Position numbers and translations under genes: made by a program. From positions 1 to 9,256 of the forward strand of contig CANFJD010000091.1 of assembly GCA_947447315.1 (NCBI GenBank): DNA of 9,256 nucleotides, in the 5' to 3' direction. Shown one piece after another: positions 1 to 6,593 of the stretch. Below the pieces are notes generated by a model. It had not been told where the DNA came from and did no database searches. It saw nothing but the letters and a program-made list of their open reading frames with translations. The number at the start of each line of letters is the position of its first letter. The first letter of the stretch is position 1. Source of the stretch: Fimbriimonadaceae bacterium (lineage in GTDB: Bacteria; Armatimonadota; Fimbriimonadia; Fimbriimonadales; Fimbriimonadaceae).

Positions 1-97
1 GATCATGGCCAAAATCATCTTGGTGGTCCCATCAGCAAAGGCCGTCCGAATACTTCATGTCGCATTGACTCCAATCCTAATGACTCCGTCTAATCTT

Positions 98-616
98 CTA
101 CGAGTTCACTGCCTTCAGCACCCGGTGGTATGTCTCTTCATCCATTCCCGTCCGCTGCTCTTCCGCCAATGGATGTTTTGAACGTGAGGTTAGAAAAATC
201 AGGGGCCGCTTATCGCCGGGACCAAACTGTACTTTGACCGGCAATCCGAGAGTCTCCTCGTGCAGAGGAATGCTGCAGGCCAGCGACCCCGGTTCCCGGG
301 GTTCACCCGACCCATCGGCATCGCCAAGTGCCCACAGTTTTTGCACCGTTGATTGATCAACCTCAGCCCAAACTCCCCACCCCCACCGGCCCGGCCCGAA
401 GGTAAACGGCACCTCCAGCACGCCGCGTAAGAACCACCGATCCTCGTGAAAGCAAACGTCCGTCGACCACTCAAGCTTCTCGCGCCGAACTTGCTCCCCA
501 AGCGCCCAAACTTCATCCGGTAACTTCCAGCCAAAGTCCGTCGGCAAATCGTCATGCGCTTGACCGCACACTTGGCACACCCACGTCTGCTTCTTGTCCT
601 TTCGCCACGGCCACAC
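98..616 (-). CDS. DUF2199 domain protein
   Basis: A 172-residue soluble protein that I recognise as the DUF2199 family, whose biochemical role is unknown. Residues 12-22 carry the family's opening zinc-ribbon-like motif WVCQVCGQAHD, with cysteines C14 and C17. No second CxxC pair is visible, so metal binding is not proven. The central part is rich in Trp and Gly (GRWGWGVWAEVD, about 76-87), and the end carries the typical HPLAEEQRTGMDEE block (about 148-161). No signal peptide or membrane segment is seen. The length fits a complete member. The start is GTG at 616; no clear ribosome binding site precedes it, so the exact start is uncertain. It lies 44 bases downstream of the broken ATP-grasp gene on the same strand and could share its transcript. 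The family call is firm; the function is not known. Confidence 0.88.
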   Translation of the reverse strand: MWPWRKDKKQTWVCQVCGQAHDDLPTDFGWKLPDEVWALGEQVRREKLEWSTDVCFHEDRWFLRGVLEVPFTFGPGRWGWGVWAEVDQSTVQKLWALGDADGSGEPREPGSLACSIPLHEETLGLPVKVQFGPGDKRPLIFLTSRSKHPLAEEQRTGMDEETYHRVLKAVNS

Positions 617-660
617 GGATGAATATTACGCCAACGGTTAACGTAAGTCACGCCCTGCCG

Positions 661-1589
661 TCAAGCGATTAAAGCCAGTTGTCGTTCCAAAAAGTCCACT
701 ACCCGCACAAACAAATCAAACCCAAAATGCGCCGCAATCGCCGGACGCAAGTTACTGTTTGCGTTGATGTCGAAGAAGATTAACCGCCCATCCGGAGCCT
801 CTAGATACTCAATTCCCCCGACGTCCAATCCGCCCGCTTCCACCAGTTTTCGCCCCTGTGCCACCGCTTCCGCTGGAACCTCGGGATACGGGAAGAATTC
901 CACCGGCATTGCCGCTTTCGACGACGCCGGTCGGTCCGCTGGATTACAAACTTCTGACGGGCACAAGTTGAAGCTACCGTGCGAAACCACGCGCATCGCA
1001 TATAGCAGTTCGCCTCCCAAAAACTCCATCCGGACGATGCCTCGATTCGGATCCACCGCGAATCTTTCTTGCAGCAACATTAAGTTGTCCGGTCGCCAAA
1101 GCTCCGTCGTCTCGGCAAAAAGCCGCCGCAGTTCTTCTGGCGACTGAACCTCATACATGCGCGCCCCGCTTCCGCCTTGCTCGGGCTTAAGCAACGCCGG
1201 CCACTCGTGCCACTGATTCAGAACCGCTTACTAGTCGTTAAACGCAAATGTCCGCGGATGGGCGATTCCCAAACTTCGGCATAGCGCGCCCTGAGCGCTT
1301 TTGCTCAGTTCCAAGCTCAACGCCCGCGAGAGCCGTTCAGCACCCGCACACCGTGCAGTTCAAATCCCCGAATCAGCGCCTGGGCCAACGGCACCGCCCG
1401 GTCATTTCCGCGGTTGTAAGCACTGGGACTCGCCTGGTTGAAAACCAGCTTAGCCGCCGGCACCCGGTCGGTATCAAATGCCCCTCGCTTCAAATCGAAA
1501 GCAACAAACGAAATCCCTCGGTTTTCCAATGCTGAAAACAAAGGCAATTGCCACTCGGGATGCTCAAATAGGACAATCAGGTCAGACAC
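661..1589 (-). pseudogene. broken RimK-like ATP-grasp ligase gene (frameshift plus two tandem stops)
   Basis: Read from GTG at 1589, the first part gives the amino-terminal domain of an ATP-grasp ligase of the RimK type (MSDLIVLFEHPEWQLPLF, then FNQASPSAYNRG and GVRVLNGSR). This frame ends at a TGA at 1317-1319. Shifting frame near 1320-1328 restores the expected continuation (LSLELSKSAQG, then LGIAHPRTFAFND). That frame then meets TAG TAA at 1228-1233, and resumes in the same frame with LNQWHEWPALLKPEQGGSG and runs to the TGA at 661-663. The last part holds the ATP-grasp nucleotide and metal site, with IEYLEAPDGRLIFFDINANSN near its end. The repaired length, about 309 residues, is normal for the family, which joins a carboxylate to an amine using ATP. 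The substrate is unknown. Good preservation on both sides suggests recent loss or sequence error. The 3' piece alone (TTG at 1194, 177 codons) lacks the amino-terminal domain. Confidence 0.85.
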
Positions 1590-1690
1590 TAAATCAAGAA
1601 TACGTCACCAGCTGCCACCACTTCGGCAAAAGCCCAGATCCGAAAACTTATCCTCCCCGACAACCAAACACAATTAGGTCTCCGCTTGAA

Positions 1691-1714
1691 ACCTCCTAAG
1701 GAACCTTCTAAGGA
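1691..1714. repeat. 12-base tandem direct repeat, two copies
   Basis: ACCTCCTAAGGA (1691-1702) is followed directly by ACCTTCTAAGGA (1703-1714), a match of 11 of 12 bases. The sequence continues with a weaker partial echo (GTACCTTTGCGGA). It lies about 100 bases upstream of the GTG start of the broken ATP-grasp gene. It could be a double regulator site or slippage; nothing decides between them. Confidence 0.55.
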
Positions 1715-1763
1715 GTACCTTTGCGGAATCGTCATCCGCGGGCGGTCCGACAACCCGCTTTCC

Positions 1764-1797
1764 TTCCGATCCCGGAGAGAGCGGCACTGAATCGGAA
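1764..1797. repeat. inverted repeat, 7-base arms, 20-base loop
   Basis: TTCCGAT (1764-1770) is the exact reverse complement of ATCGGAA (1791-1797). It lies about 55 bases beyond the stop of the PDZ hydrolase gene in the direction of transcription, so it may fold in that transcript. No run of T follows in either direction, so a classical intrinsic terminator is not supported. Confidence 0.35.
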
Positions 1798-1800
1798 AGT

Positions 1801-1826
1801 GGGACCACAAGTCTTCCTGCGGTCCC
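1801..1826 (-). terminator. possible hairpin downstream of the PDZ hydrolase gene
   Basis: GGGACC (1801-1806) and GGTCCC (1821-1826) form a perfect 6-base GC-rich stem with a 14-base loop, starting 25 bases after the end of the hydrolase gene. The position suits a transcript-end structure, but the downstream sequence on that strand (ACTTTCC) has only three T in a row. It is therefore a weak candidate terminator, or a 3'-end stabilising hairpin. Confidence 0.3.
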
Positions 1827-1851
1827 CGTGCGAGTTACCCGCGAAACGAAA

Positions 1852-3198
1852 TCACTTCCCCGACTTCATCACCGTTTCGATCCACTTCTTCATCACGCCC
1901 GAAAAGTCGTTGTTGAACTTTCCGCGTTGAAAGTTCTTCATACTCGCCTGCTCCGTGGGGAAGTTATGGAACAGATGGTCCGAATTCGGCACGACCATGA
2001 ATTTCCCTTGCCCCGGACGGGCACGGTTCACGATATCGGCGATCAACTTGTGATCCGCATCGTAGGTTACAAAGTCCGACTCGCCCCGAACCGCCAGCAC
2101 GTGGGCATTGCTCTTCACCCAATACTCAGGGAAGTTGATCTCATTCAGCTGCCGCCAAAAGTCCAGCGTCTTCCCGTTAAACATTCCATTGGGGAAGTAG
2201 GCATCCACCAAAGCCGACAATTCTGGATGCATCACCTTGATCTCCGCCGCGCTCTTCTTTTCGATCATCGCCAGGGCCATGATCTGCGCGCCCTTGCGCG
2301 CCTCTTCATCCGCTTCCACGAACGATTGTCCGCCCACCAGTCCCTGATACCGAATCGTATCCATCAGGTACTCGAACCAAGTTCGACCGGCGCAACCGTA
2401 AACAATCAGCCCCTTCACTGGCACTTCACAAGCCACCATCGGACCAAACGAGCCACCCATACTGTGCCCAAAAATGAACACGTTGTCCAGATCCACTCCC
2501 GGCGTCTCGCGAAGCTGTTTCAGCGCCTGAACGTAGATGTCGGATTCCGTCCGGAAATCCATCGTCTCGAACGGACCTCCCTCACTATCTCCCACTCCCG
2601 GCTTCTCCACCCGCATGGTCACGTAGTTAGAATTCGCCATTTCATAGAGAATTGGCCCATCAATCGTGGCCACATCGCCCGTGGCGGTTGCCAACGTGTA
2701 ATCGTATGACACCGGCGAAAATCCCTGAATGAAGAAGAGTCCGGGGTGTTTACCGGGCTTGGTAGGCCGAGTAACGATCGTCCTCATCCGCTGCCCGTGG
2801 CTGGTGATGAATCCGTACTCCACCTTAAAGTTCTTGTTGCCCGGATCCCGGGGCTTTTCCGTGAGCGGAGCCGACAGATCCAGCGGTTTGCCTTCTCTCA
2901 AGACCTTAAAAATCACCGGCTTACCAATTTCCAAGGTCCGAGCCCATGCGCCCAAGCCCGCCGGAATCGCGGCCCGATCATTAATGCGAGTAATCACATC
3001 TCCGGCTTTAATGCCCGCATTCGCCGCCGTAAGGTTCAAAGTTGGCACCCCTGTCACCAGCCCTTCTCCTTTCGGCAGTTTCAAGCTGGCGGCTATCTCC
3101 GCCGTAACCGGCGAGAGCGGCACTCCCAGGGCTCCGCGACGCGGCAATTCAGATTGCGCAAAAATGGTGGCAGCAATGGCAGATGTGAGCATGACCAT
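1852..3198 (-). CDS. exported PDZ-domain alpha/beta hydrolase
   Basis: A 448-residue serine hydrolase. Residues 1-15 (MVMLTSAIAATIFAQ) look like a short signal peptide, so an envelope location is inferred. A PDZ-like domain covers about 22-110 (GALGVPLSP, then GIKAGDVITRINDRAAIPAG), the kind that binds peptide tails. The alpha/beta hydrolase fold follows from about 125. It has the nucleophile elbow GHSMGG with S246, a likely acid D375 in RGESDF (D380 is an alternative) and a likely base H408 in NSDHLFHNF. The substrate cannot be read from the sequence; esters or peptides are possible. The ATG at 3198 is chosen because the hydrophobic stretch follows at once; the ATG two codons later is equally possible, and no strong ribosome binding site is visible. 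It is transcribed divergently from a PadR-family repressor gene across a gap containing a palindrome, so control by that repressor is likely. Confidence 0.88.
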   Translation of the reverse strand: MVMLTSAIAATIFAQSELPRRGALGVPLSPVTAEIAASLKLPKGEGLVTGVPTLNLTAANAGIKAGDVITRINDRAAIPAGLGAWARTLEIGKPVIFKVLREGKPLDLSAPLTEKPRDPGNKNFKVEYGFITSHGQRMRTIVTRPTKPGKHPGLFFIQGFSPVSYDYTLATATGDVATIDGPILYEMANSNYVTMRVEKPGVGDSEGGPFETMDFRTESDIYVQALKQLRETPGVDLDNVFIFGHSMGGSFGPMVACEVPVKGLIVYGCAGRTWFEYLMDTIRYQGLVGGQSFVEADEEARKGAQIMALAMIEKKSAAEIKVMHPELSALVDAYFPNGMFNGKTLDFWRQLNEINFPEYWVKSNAHVLAVRGESDFVTYDADHKLIADIVNRARPGQGKFMVVPNSDHLFHNFPTEQASMKNFQRGKFNNDFSGVMKKWIETVMKSGK

Positions 3199-3204
3199 GA
3201 GGAA

Positions 3205-3221
3205 TATTACATATTGTAATA
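3205..3221. promoter_or_regulatory. palindromic candidate operator of the PadR-family regulator
   Basis: TATTACA-TAT-TGTAATA is a perfect inverted repeat with 7-base arms and a 3-base spacer. It lies only 7 bases upstream of the hydrolase start and 29 bases upstream of the regulator start, in a 51-base AT-rich divergent gap. On the minus strand it contains TACAAT, a fair -10 element for the hydrolase. PadR proteins bind short AT-rich palindromes of this sort near their own promoters. Binding is inferred, not shown. Confidence 0.6.
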
Positions 3222-3237
3222 CACTACAAGTTCCTAT

Positions 3238-3241
3238 GAGG
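3238..3241 (+). promoter_or_regulatory. ribosome binding site supporting the TTG start of the padR-like gene
   Basis: GAGG lies 8 bases before TTG at 3250. The nearby ATG at 3236 is in a different frame, so this site supports the TTG start. Confidence 0.5.
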
Positions 3242-3249
3242 CAGACTTT

Positions 3250-3825
3250 TTGCTGAGAAGAAAGCTTTCCACGGTGGAAATGACGGTGCTAGGCATGGCC
3301 TGGCTGCGCGGTCCGTGCACGGTCTATGCCGTGATGAAGGAGCTTTCGGCTTCTGAATCCACCTACCATCGCAGCCGTGCTGGGACTGCCTATTCGGTCG
3401 CCAATCGGCTAACGGACTTAGGACTTCTCGAAAAAACGGACGATGAGCTAGTTCAAATCACGGCTGCGGGTCTCGAAAAACTACGTCGCTGGGTCGGTCC
3501 CGATGTTCCTATGCTCGACGTCGCGCATTCGGCCGATCTACTCCGCTTGCGCTTTTTCTTCCTGGAAACCCTCGCCCCCGCCCAACGGCTCGAATTCATC
3601 GACAATGCTCTTAACCACCTAAAAGAATTCGAGCAACGTTGCCTCGCCCTCATTCCCGAGAATGAAAAACTGGGGGACTACTTCGGCGCCCTCGCCACCG
3701 TAAACACAATCCTCGAAACCCGAGCCCGAATCGCTTGGCTGCAAATGGCGCGGGAAATGGTGGAGAATCCGCTACCGGCTGATTCCGATTGGACGGCGGC
3801 CATCCTCGAGACACTAAATCGGTGA
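3250..3825 (+). CDS. PadR-family transcriptional regulator
   Basis: A 191-residue DNA-binding regulator. The amino-terminal winged helix-turn-helix covers about residues 5-83: LSTVEMTVLGMAWLRGPCTV opens it, the recognition-helix region YSVANRLTDLGLLEKTDD follows, and the wing ends in VQITAAGLEKLRRW. From about 94 to 175 there is a mainly helical part (LLRLRFFFLETLAPAQRLEF, then LEFIDNALNHLKEFEQR), as in PadR proteins with a long dimerisation domain of the Vir/AphA type. Such proteins usually repress their own promoter and a neighbour and release DNA on binding a small molecule; the ligand here is unknown. The start is TTG with GAGG eight bases before it. It is divergent from the PDZ hydrolase gene, its most likely target, and its stop codon lies six bases from that of the convergent membrane-protein gene. 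Confidence 0.88.
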   Translation: MLRRKLSTVEMTVLGMAWLRGPCTVYAVMKELSASESTYHRSRAGTAYSVANRLTDLGLLEKTDDELVQITAAGLEKLRRWVGPDVPMLDVAHSADLLRLRFFFLETLAPAQRLEFIDNALNHLKEFEQRCLALIPENEKLGDYFGALATVNTILETRARIAWLQMAREMVENPLPADSDWTAAILETLNR

Positions 3826-3831
3826 GCCGAA

Positions 3832-4680
3832 CTAACCGTCCAACTCGGCGCGCGCGCGTTCCGTTTCATCCGTCCGACTCGAGATGCTCGACAAGCGATC
3901 TCGCAGGTCGGAAAAGTCAAATGCAATTGCTCGCTCCGCCATAACGGAGTCTCCTAGTTGCCCCAGCAACTGAGTAAGAAGCATGGTTTCAGCGTCAATT
4001 CGCTCTGCCAATTCTCCAGAACTTGCCGCCTTCTCGAAGCGTTGATTGATAATGCTGAGCGAATGCGTCAGGGTCTCCACGGTCACCGGGTCCTTCACCT
4101 CCGCTAACTGCCGCTGCACAATCTGCGCATCGTCACGCAACTTGGCGAGCGCGTCCGAACTTCTCGGCAGACTACGCTTCATTGCCTGCAACCGCTGGTA
4201 CTCATCCATCAGACGGTTCAAATCCTTAATCGCCTCCGCGCGGTCCGCCTCTCCCATTACCGAAGACTCGGAAATCGCGACGAGGGTGTTTAGATATGCC
4301 ATCTCCGCCTCCGCCAGTTGCGCCTCCCGAGCCACCAATCGTAAGGAAGTCTGAGAGTAGCTGGGAGTTTTCGACCCCAACATATCCTTCATCGAGAAAA
4401 TGACAAAAATTGCCCAACAAAGGCTTACGATCACCATGATTCCCGGTAGATCGGCCGGACCAAACGCGCTAAAGCCCAACAAGAATAGGACCACCACCAA
4501 AGTCCCGGTTCCCGTTGATCGAAGCAATTCCGGACCAAATACGCGGCTCCAAAGTGCGGGCGAAGCAGATCGCATCGCCTTCTGCTCCCCGATCCGAACG
4601 CCCTGATCGAACGCCCCGTCCATATCGTAAATCCTTTTCCAGATCGAGGGATGAACGATATTCTCGTCGTACCGCACCAT
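3832..4680 (-). CDS. membrane/coiled-coil protein, paralogue B of a tandem pair
   Basis: A 282-residue protein of no family I recognise. I take the ATG at 4680 (MVRYDENIVHP) as start because it lies one base after the stop of the upstream paralogue and because that paralogue begins almost the same way (MRYQPEEIHP). The open frame reaches back to 4719, but those 13 codons overlap the upstream gene. Two likely membrane segments lie at about 58-74 and 79-96. The rest is charged and helical, with coiled-coil-like stretches at about 115-170 and 175-280. It shares with its neighbour the block NTLVAISES...LNRLMDEYQRLQA (about 131-166), ERIDAETMLLTQLLGQL (about 226-242) and the end ERARAELDG. It is probably the last gene of its transcript and converges on the padR-like gene. 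The role is unknown; a membrane-anchored structural or adaptor protein is a guess. Confidence 0.75.
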   Translation of the reverse strand: MVRYDENIVHPSIWKRIYDMDGAFDQGVRIGEQKAMRSASPALWSRVFGPELLRSTGTGTLVVVLFLLGFSAFGPADLPGIMVIVSLCWAIFVIFSMKDMLGSKTPSYSQTSLRLVAREAQLAEAEMAYLNTLVAISESSVMGEADRAEAIKDLNRLMDEYQRLQAMKRSLPRSSDALAKLRDDAQIVQRQLAEVKDPVTVETLTHSLSIINQRFEKAASSGELAERIDAETMLLTQLLGQLGDSVMAERAIAFDFSDLRDRLSSISSRTDETERARAELDG

Positions 4681-4681
4681 G

Positions 4682-5518
4682 CTAGGCATCCAACTCCGCC
4701 ACCGCCCGTTCGATCTCATCGGACCGGGTCTGGATAACCGCCAAATTATCCCGTAAATTGCTCATGCCGAACTCATGCGCTGGCCGTCGAACGGCGTCAT
4801 GTAATTGCCATACGCTCTGATTTAGCAAAGTCGCCTGCGCGTCTAAACGAGAAAGGGACTGATCTCGGACTCGTGCCTGCTCGGCTCGCGCAACCAAGAT
4901 CTGCCGTGACTCCACGTAAAACGCTCGCGTCTCCGCGTCGTCCGTAACTGACAACTTCTCGTCCACAACATCCAGTTCCGCCGCGATTGCATCTATCCCG
5001 TCGCCGGCCGTCAGGCTGCCCCGCGCTGCCTCAATCCGCTGGTGCTCATCCATCACCCGGCACAAACCTTTTAATAGTTCCGACTTTTCGTCCCGACTCA
5101 GGTGCGCGGCCTCTCCAATCGCGACCACGGTATCGGCGTAGGTTCGAGCCAGTCCCGAAAGGTCCAGAACCGGTAGCAAAGTTGCCAATTCCGAACTCGC
5201 TACTTCTCGGCTATTCTTTGTCAACTGAACAATTAGAGTGAAAACCGCCCAGACTAGCCCAGCTCCAATGAACGCTTTCGAGGGAAAAGGAATCGAACCT
5301 GCCGTGGTCAGTTGCATTGCCACCCCCATCAAAACCAGTAATCCGGGACCGATCATGCTCCGCAACATCGGCTTCAGGTAGTGCGCCATCCAAATCCTTT
5401 GGTGCGCAGGCAACACGCGCCGATCTTCTTCGCGGATGTCGCCCATCATCCACCGATTGTTTAAGTCATCGGTGGCTTTCCGAAGAACCGGGTGAATTTC
5501 TTCCGGCTGATATCGCAT
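4682..5518 (-). CDS. membrane/coiled-coil protein, paralogue A of a tandem pair
   Basis: A 278-residue protein of no family I recognise. It starts MRYQPEEIHP with ATG at 5518, 23 bases after the stop of the uvrA-like gene; only a weak GTAAG lies in the ribosome-binding position. Residues about 15-45 are charged and helical (NNRWMMGDIREEDRR, reminiscent of short-coil tails). Two likely membrane segments lie at about 52-70 and 80-99. A long helical part follows, with the block DTVVAIGEA...LCRVMDEHQRIEA (about 129-164), SRLDAQATLLNQSVWQL (about 223-239) and the end ERAVAELDA. All three match paralogue B in order and spacing, so one arose from the other by an old tandem duplication. No catalytic motif is visible. 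The two genes are one base apart and must be co-transcribed, so a hetero-oligomer is plausible. Confidence 0.78.
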   Translation of the reverse strand: MRYQPEEIHPVLRKATDDLNNRWMMGDIREEDRRVLPAHQRIWMAHYLKPMLRSMIGPGLLVLMGVAMQLTTAGSIPFPSKAFIGAGLVWAVFTLIVQLTKNSREVASSELATLLPVLDLSGLARTYADTVVAIGEAAHLSRDEKSELLKGLCRVMDEHQRIEAARGSLTAGDGIDAIAAELDVVDEKLSVTDDAETRAFYVESRQILVARAEQARVRDQSLSRLDAQATLLNQSVWQLHDAVRRPAHEFGMSNLRDNLAVIQTRSDEIERAVAELDA

Positions 5519-5541
5519 TCAGATTCAACTTACCGAAATGA

Positions 5542-6558
5542 TCAATAACCGCGCGCGAACATAGTCTTAAGGTACTGCCCGGTAAAGCTTCTCTCCACTT
5601 GCGCCACTTCTTCTGGCGTCCCCGATGCCACCACTTCGCCACCAGCGTTACCGCCTTCTGGCCCCATGTCGATGATGTAGTCCGCCGTTTTGATCACGTC
5701 CAGGTTATGTTCAATTACGATCACCGTGTTGCCACTTTCCACCAGGCGGTGCAGCACCACCAGCAGCCGATTGACGTCCTCGAAATGAAGTCCCGTCGTG
5801 GGCTCGTCCAAAATGTAAACCGTCCGGCCTGTGCTCCGCTTGCTTAGCTCTGCCGCCAGCTTCATGCGCTGCGCCTCGCCGCCCGAAAGCGTGGTCGCCG
5901 GTTGTCCCAACCGGATATATCCCAGCCCTACCTCGCCCAGGGTCTCCAGCTTACGGAAAATCTTAGGGATTGGCCGGAAGAAATCGATGGCGTCCTCGAT
6001 GGTCATCTGCAGTACATCGGCAATCGATTTGCCCTTGTACTTCACCTCCATTGTCTCCCGGTTGTATCGCTTGCCCTTGCACACCTCGCACGGTACGTAA
6101 ACGTCCGGCAAAAAGACCATCTCAATCTTCAGCACGCCGTCGCCCTTACACGCTTCGCACCGACCGCCCTTCACGTTAAAGCTAAACCGCCCCTGCGTAT
6201 ATCCCCGAATCTTGCTGTCCTGCGTCAACGAAAACAGCTCTCGGATCATGTCGAATGTGCCGGTGTAAGTGGCTGGGTTCGACCGTGGTGTCCGCCCGAT
6301 CGGCGACTGATCAATGTCAATCACCTTGTCAAACTGGTCAATCCCTTCCACCGAATCGTGCGGCGACCACGTCGAGCGCGTGCCGTATACCTCGTACATC
6401 AGCCTGGGAAACAACGTGTCCTGGATCAGCGTGCTCTTGCCCGATCCGCTCACGCCCGTGATGCAAACAAACAGCCCCAGCGGAATCGCAACGTCAACGT
6501 TCTTTAGGTTGTTCCCGCGCGCATTGCGCACCACAATCCAGTCTGCTGATCCCGCCAT
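5542..6558 (-). CDS. uvrA: stand-alone carboxy-terminal half of UvrA (second ABC ATPase domain)
   Basis: These 338 residues match the second half of excinuclease subunit UvrA, which finds DNA damage and loads UvrB; full UvrA has about 940 residues. Every motif of this half is intact: Walker A GVSGSGKST (35-43), the conserved DKVIDIDQSPIGRTPRSNPA (78-97), a zinc finger with C134/C137 and C157/C160, the signature LSGGEAQR (224-231), Walker B ILDEP (249-253) and the switch histidine H284. The first ABC domain, the UvrB-binding region and the first zinc finger are absent. The in-frame TAG seven codon positions or fewer upstream of the ATG, and the unrelated prepilin gene ending 35 bases upstream, exclude a simple missed start. 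It may be a remnant left by rearrangement, a split UvrA whose other half lies elsewhere, or an assembly join. Without its first half it should not complete normal excision repair. The gene starts at ATG 6558, with only a poor ribosome binding site. Confidence 0.9.
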   Translation of the reverse strand: MAGSADWIVVRNARGNNLKNVDVAIPLGLFVCITGVSGSGKSTLIQDTLFPRLMYEVYGTRSTWSPHDSVEGIDQFDKVIDIDQSPIGRTPRSNPATYTGTFDMIRELFSLTQDSKIRGYTQGRFSFNVKGGRCEACKGDGVLKIEMVFLPDVYVPCEVCKGKRYNRETMEVKYKGKSIADVLQMTIEDAIDFFRPIPKIFRKLETLGEVGLGYIRLGQPATTLSGGEAQRMKLAAELSKRSTGRTVYILDEPTTGLHFEDVNRLLVVLHRLVESGNTVIVIEHNLDVIKTADYIIDMGPEGGNAGGEVVASGTPEEVAQVERSFTGQYLKTMFARGY

Positions 6559-6593
6559 AGGTGAACACTAGTCTACACCAACACCTGCGTGAC

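Larger units (their letters stand above)
1590..1851. other. intergenic region without a supported gene
   Basis: This gap of 262 bases separates the start of the broken ATP-grasp gene from the 3' end of the PDZ hydrolase gene. Open frames exist on both strands, but their translations are Arg/Ser-rich, lack recognisable domains and have no ribosome binding site. It must hold the promoter of the ATP-grasp gene and the transcript end of the hydrolase. It contains a short tandem repeat and two inverted repeats, listed separately. Confidence 0.6.

Noticed and set aside
1..97. Possible end of a gene at the left edge, including an ATG GCC AAA frame on the plus strand from 5
   Set aside because: The plus-strand frame has no recognisable protein sense and runs into the end of the DUF2199 gene; the minus strand shows only short frames. 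Nothing supportable.
199..651. Minus-strand frame of 150 codons overlapping the DUF2199 gene
   Set aside because: Arg/Cys-rich shadow in another frame; the DUF2199 frame carries the conserved motifs.
661..1194. A short stand-alone ATP-grasp protein starting at TTG 1194
   Set aside because: It starts in the middle of the ATP-grasp core; the preceding amino-terminal part is present in broken form upstream, so a pseudogene explains it better.
1589..1810. Minus-strand frame of 73 codons upstream of the ATP-grasp gene
   Set aside because: No domain, no ribosome binding site and unlike any protein I know.
1828..2709. Long plus-strand open frame of 293 codons opposite the PDZ hydrolase gene
   Set aside because: The translation is rich in His and Arg with no domain, and it mirrors a clearly real gene on the other strand.
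3223..3250. Exact -35/-10 pair for the padR-like gene
   Set aside because: Several weak hexamers fit the AT-rich gap, and none stands out enough to place a promoter.
4681..4719. Thirteen extra codons at the start of paralogue B
   Set aside because: They overlap the end of paralogue A, and the MVRY start at 4680 matches the MRYQ start of the paralogue.
5902..6507. Plus-strand open frame of 201 codons opposite the uvrA-like gene
   Set aside because: It is antisense to strongly conserved UvrA motifs and has no recognisable domain.
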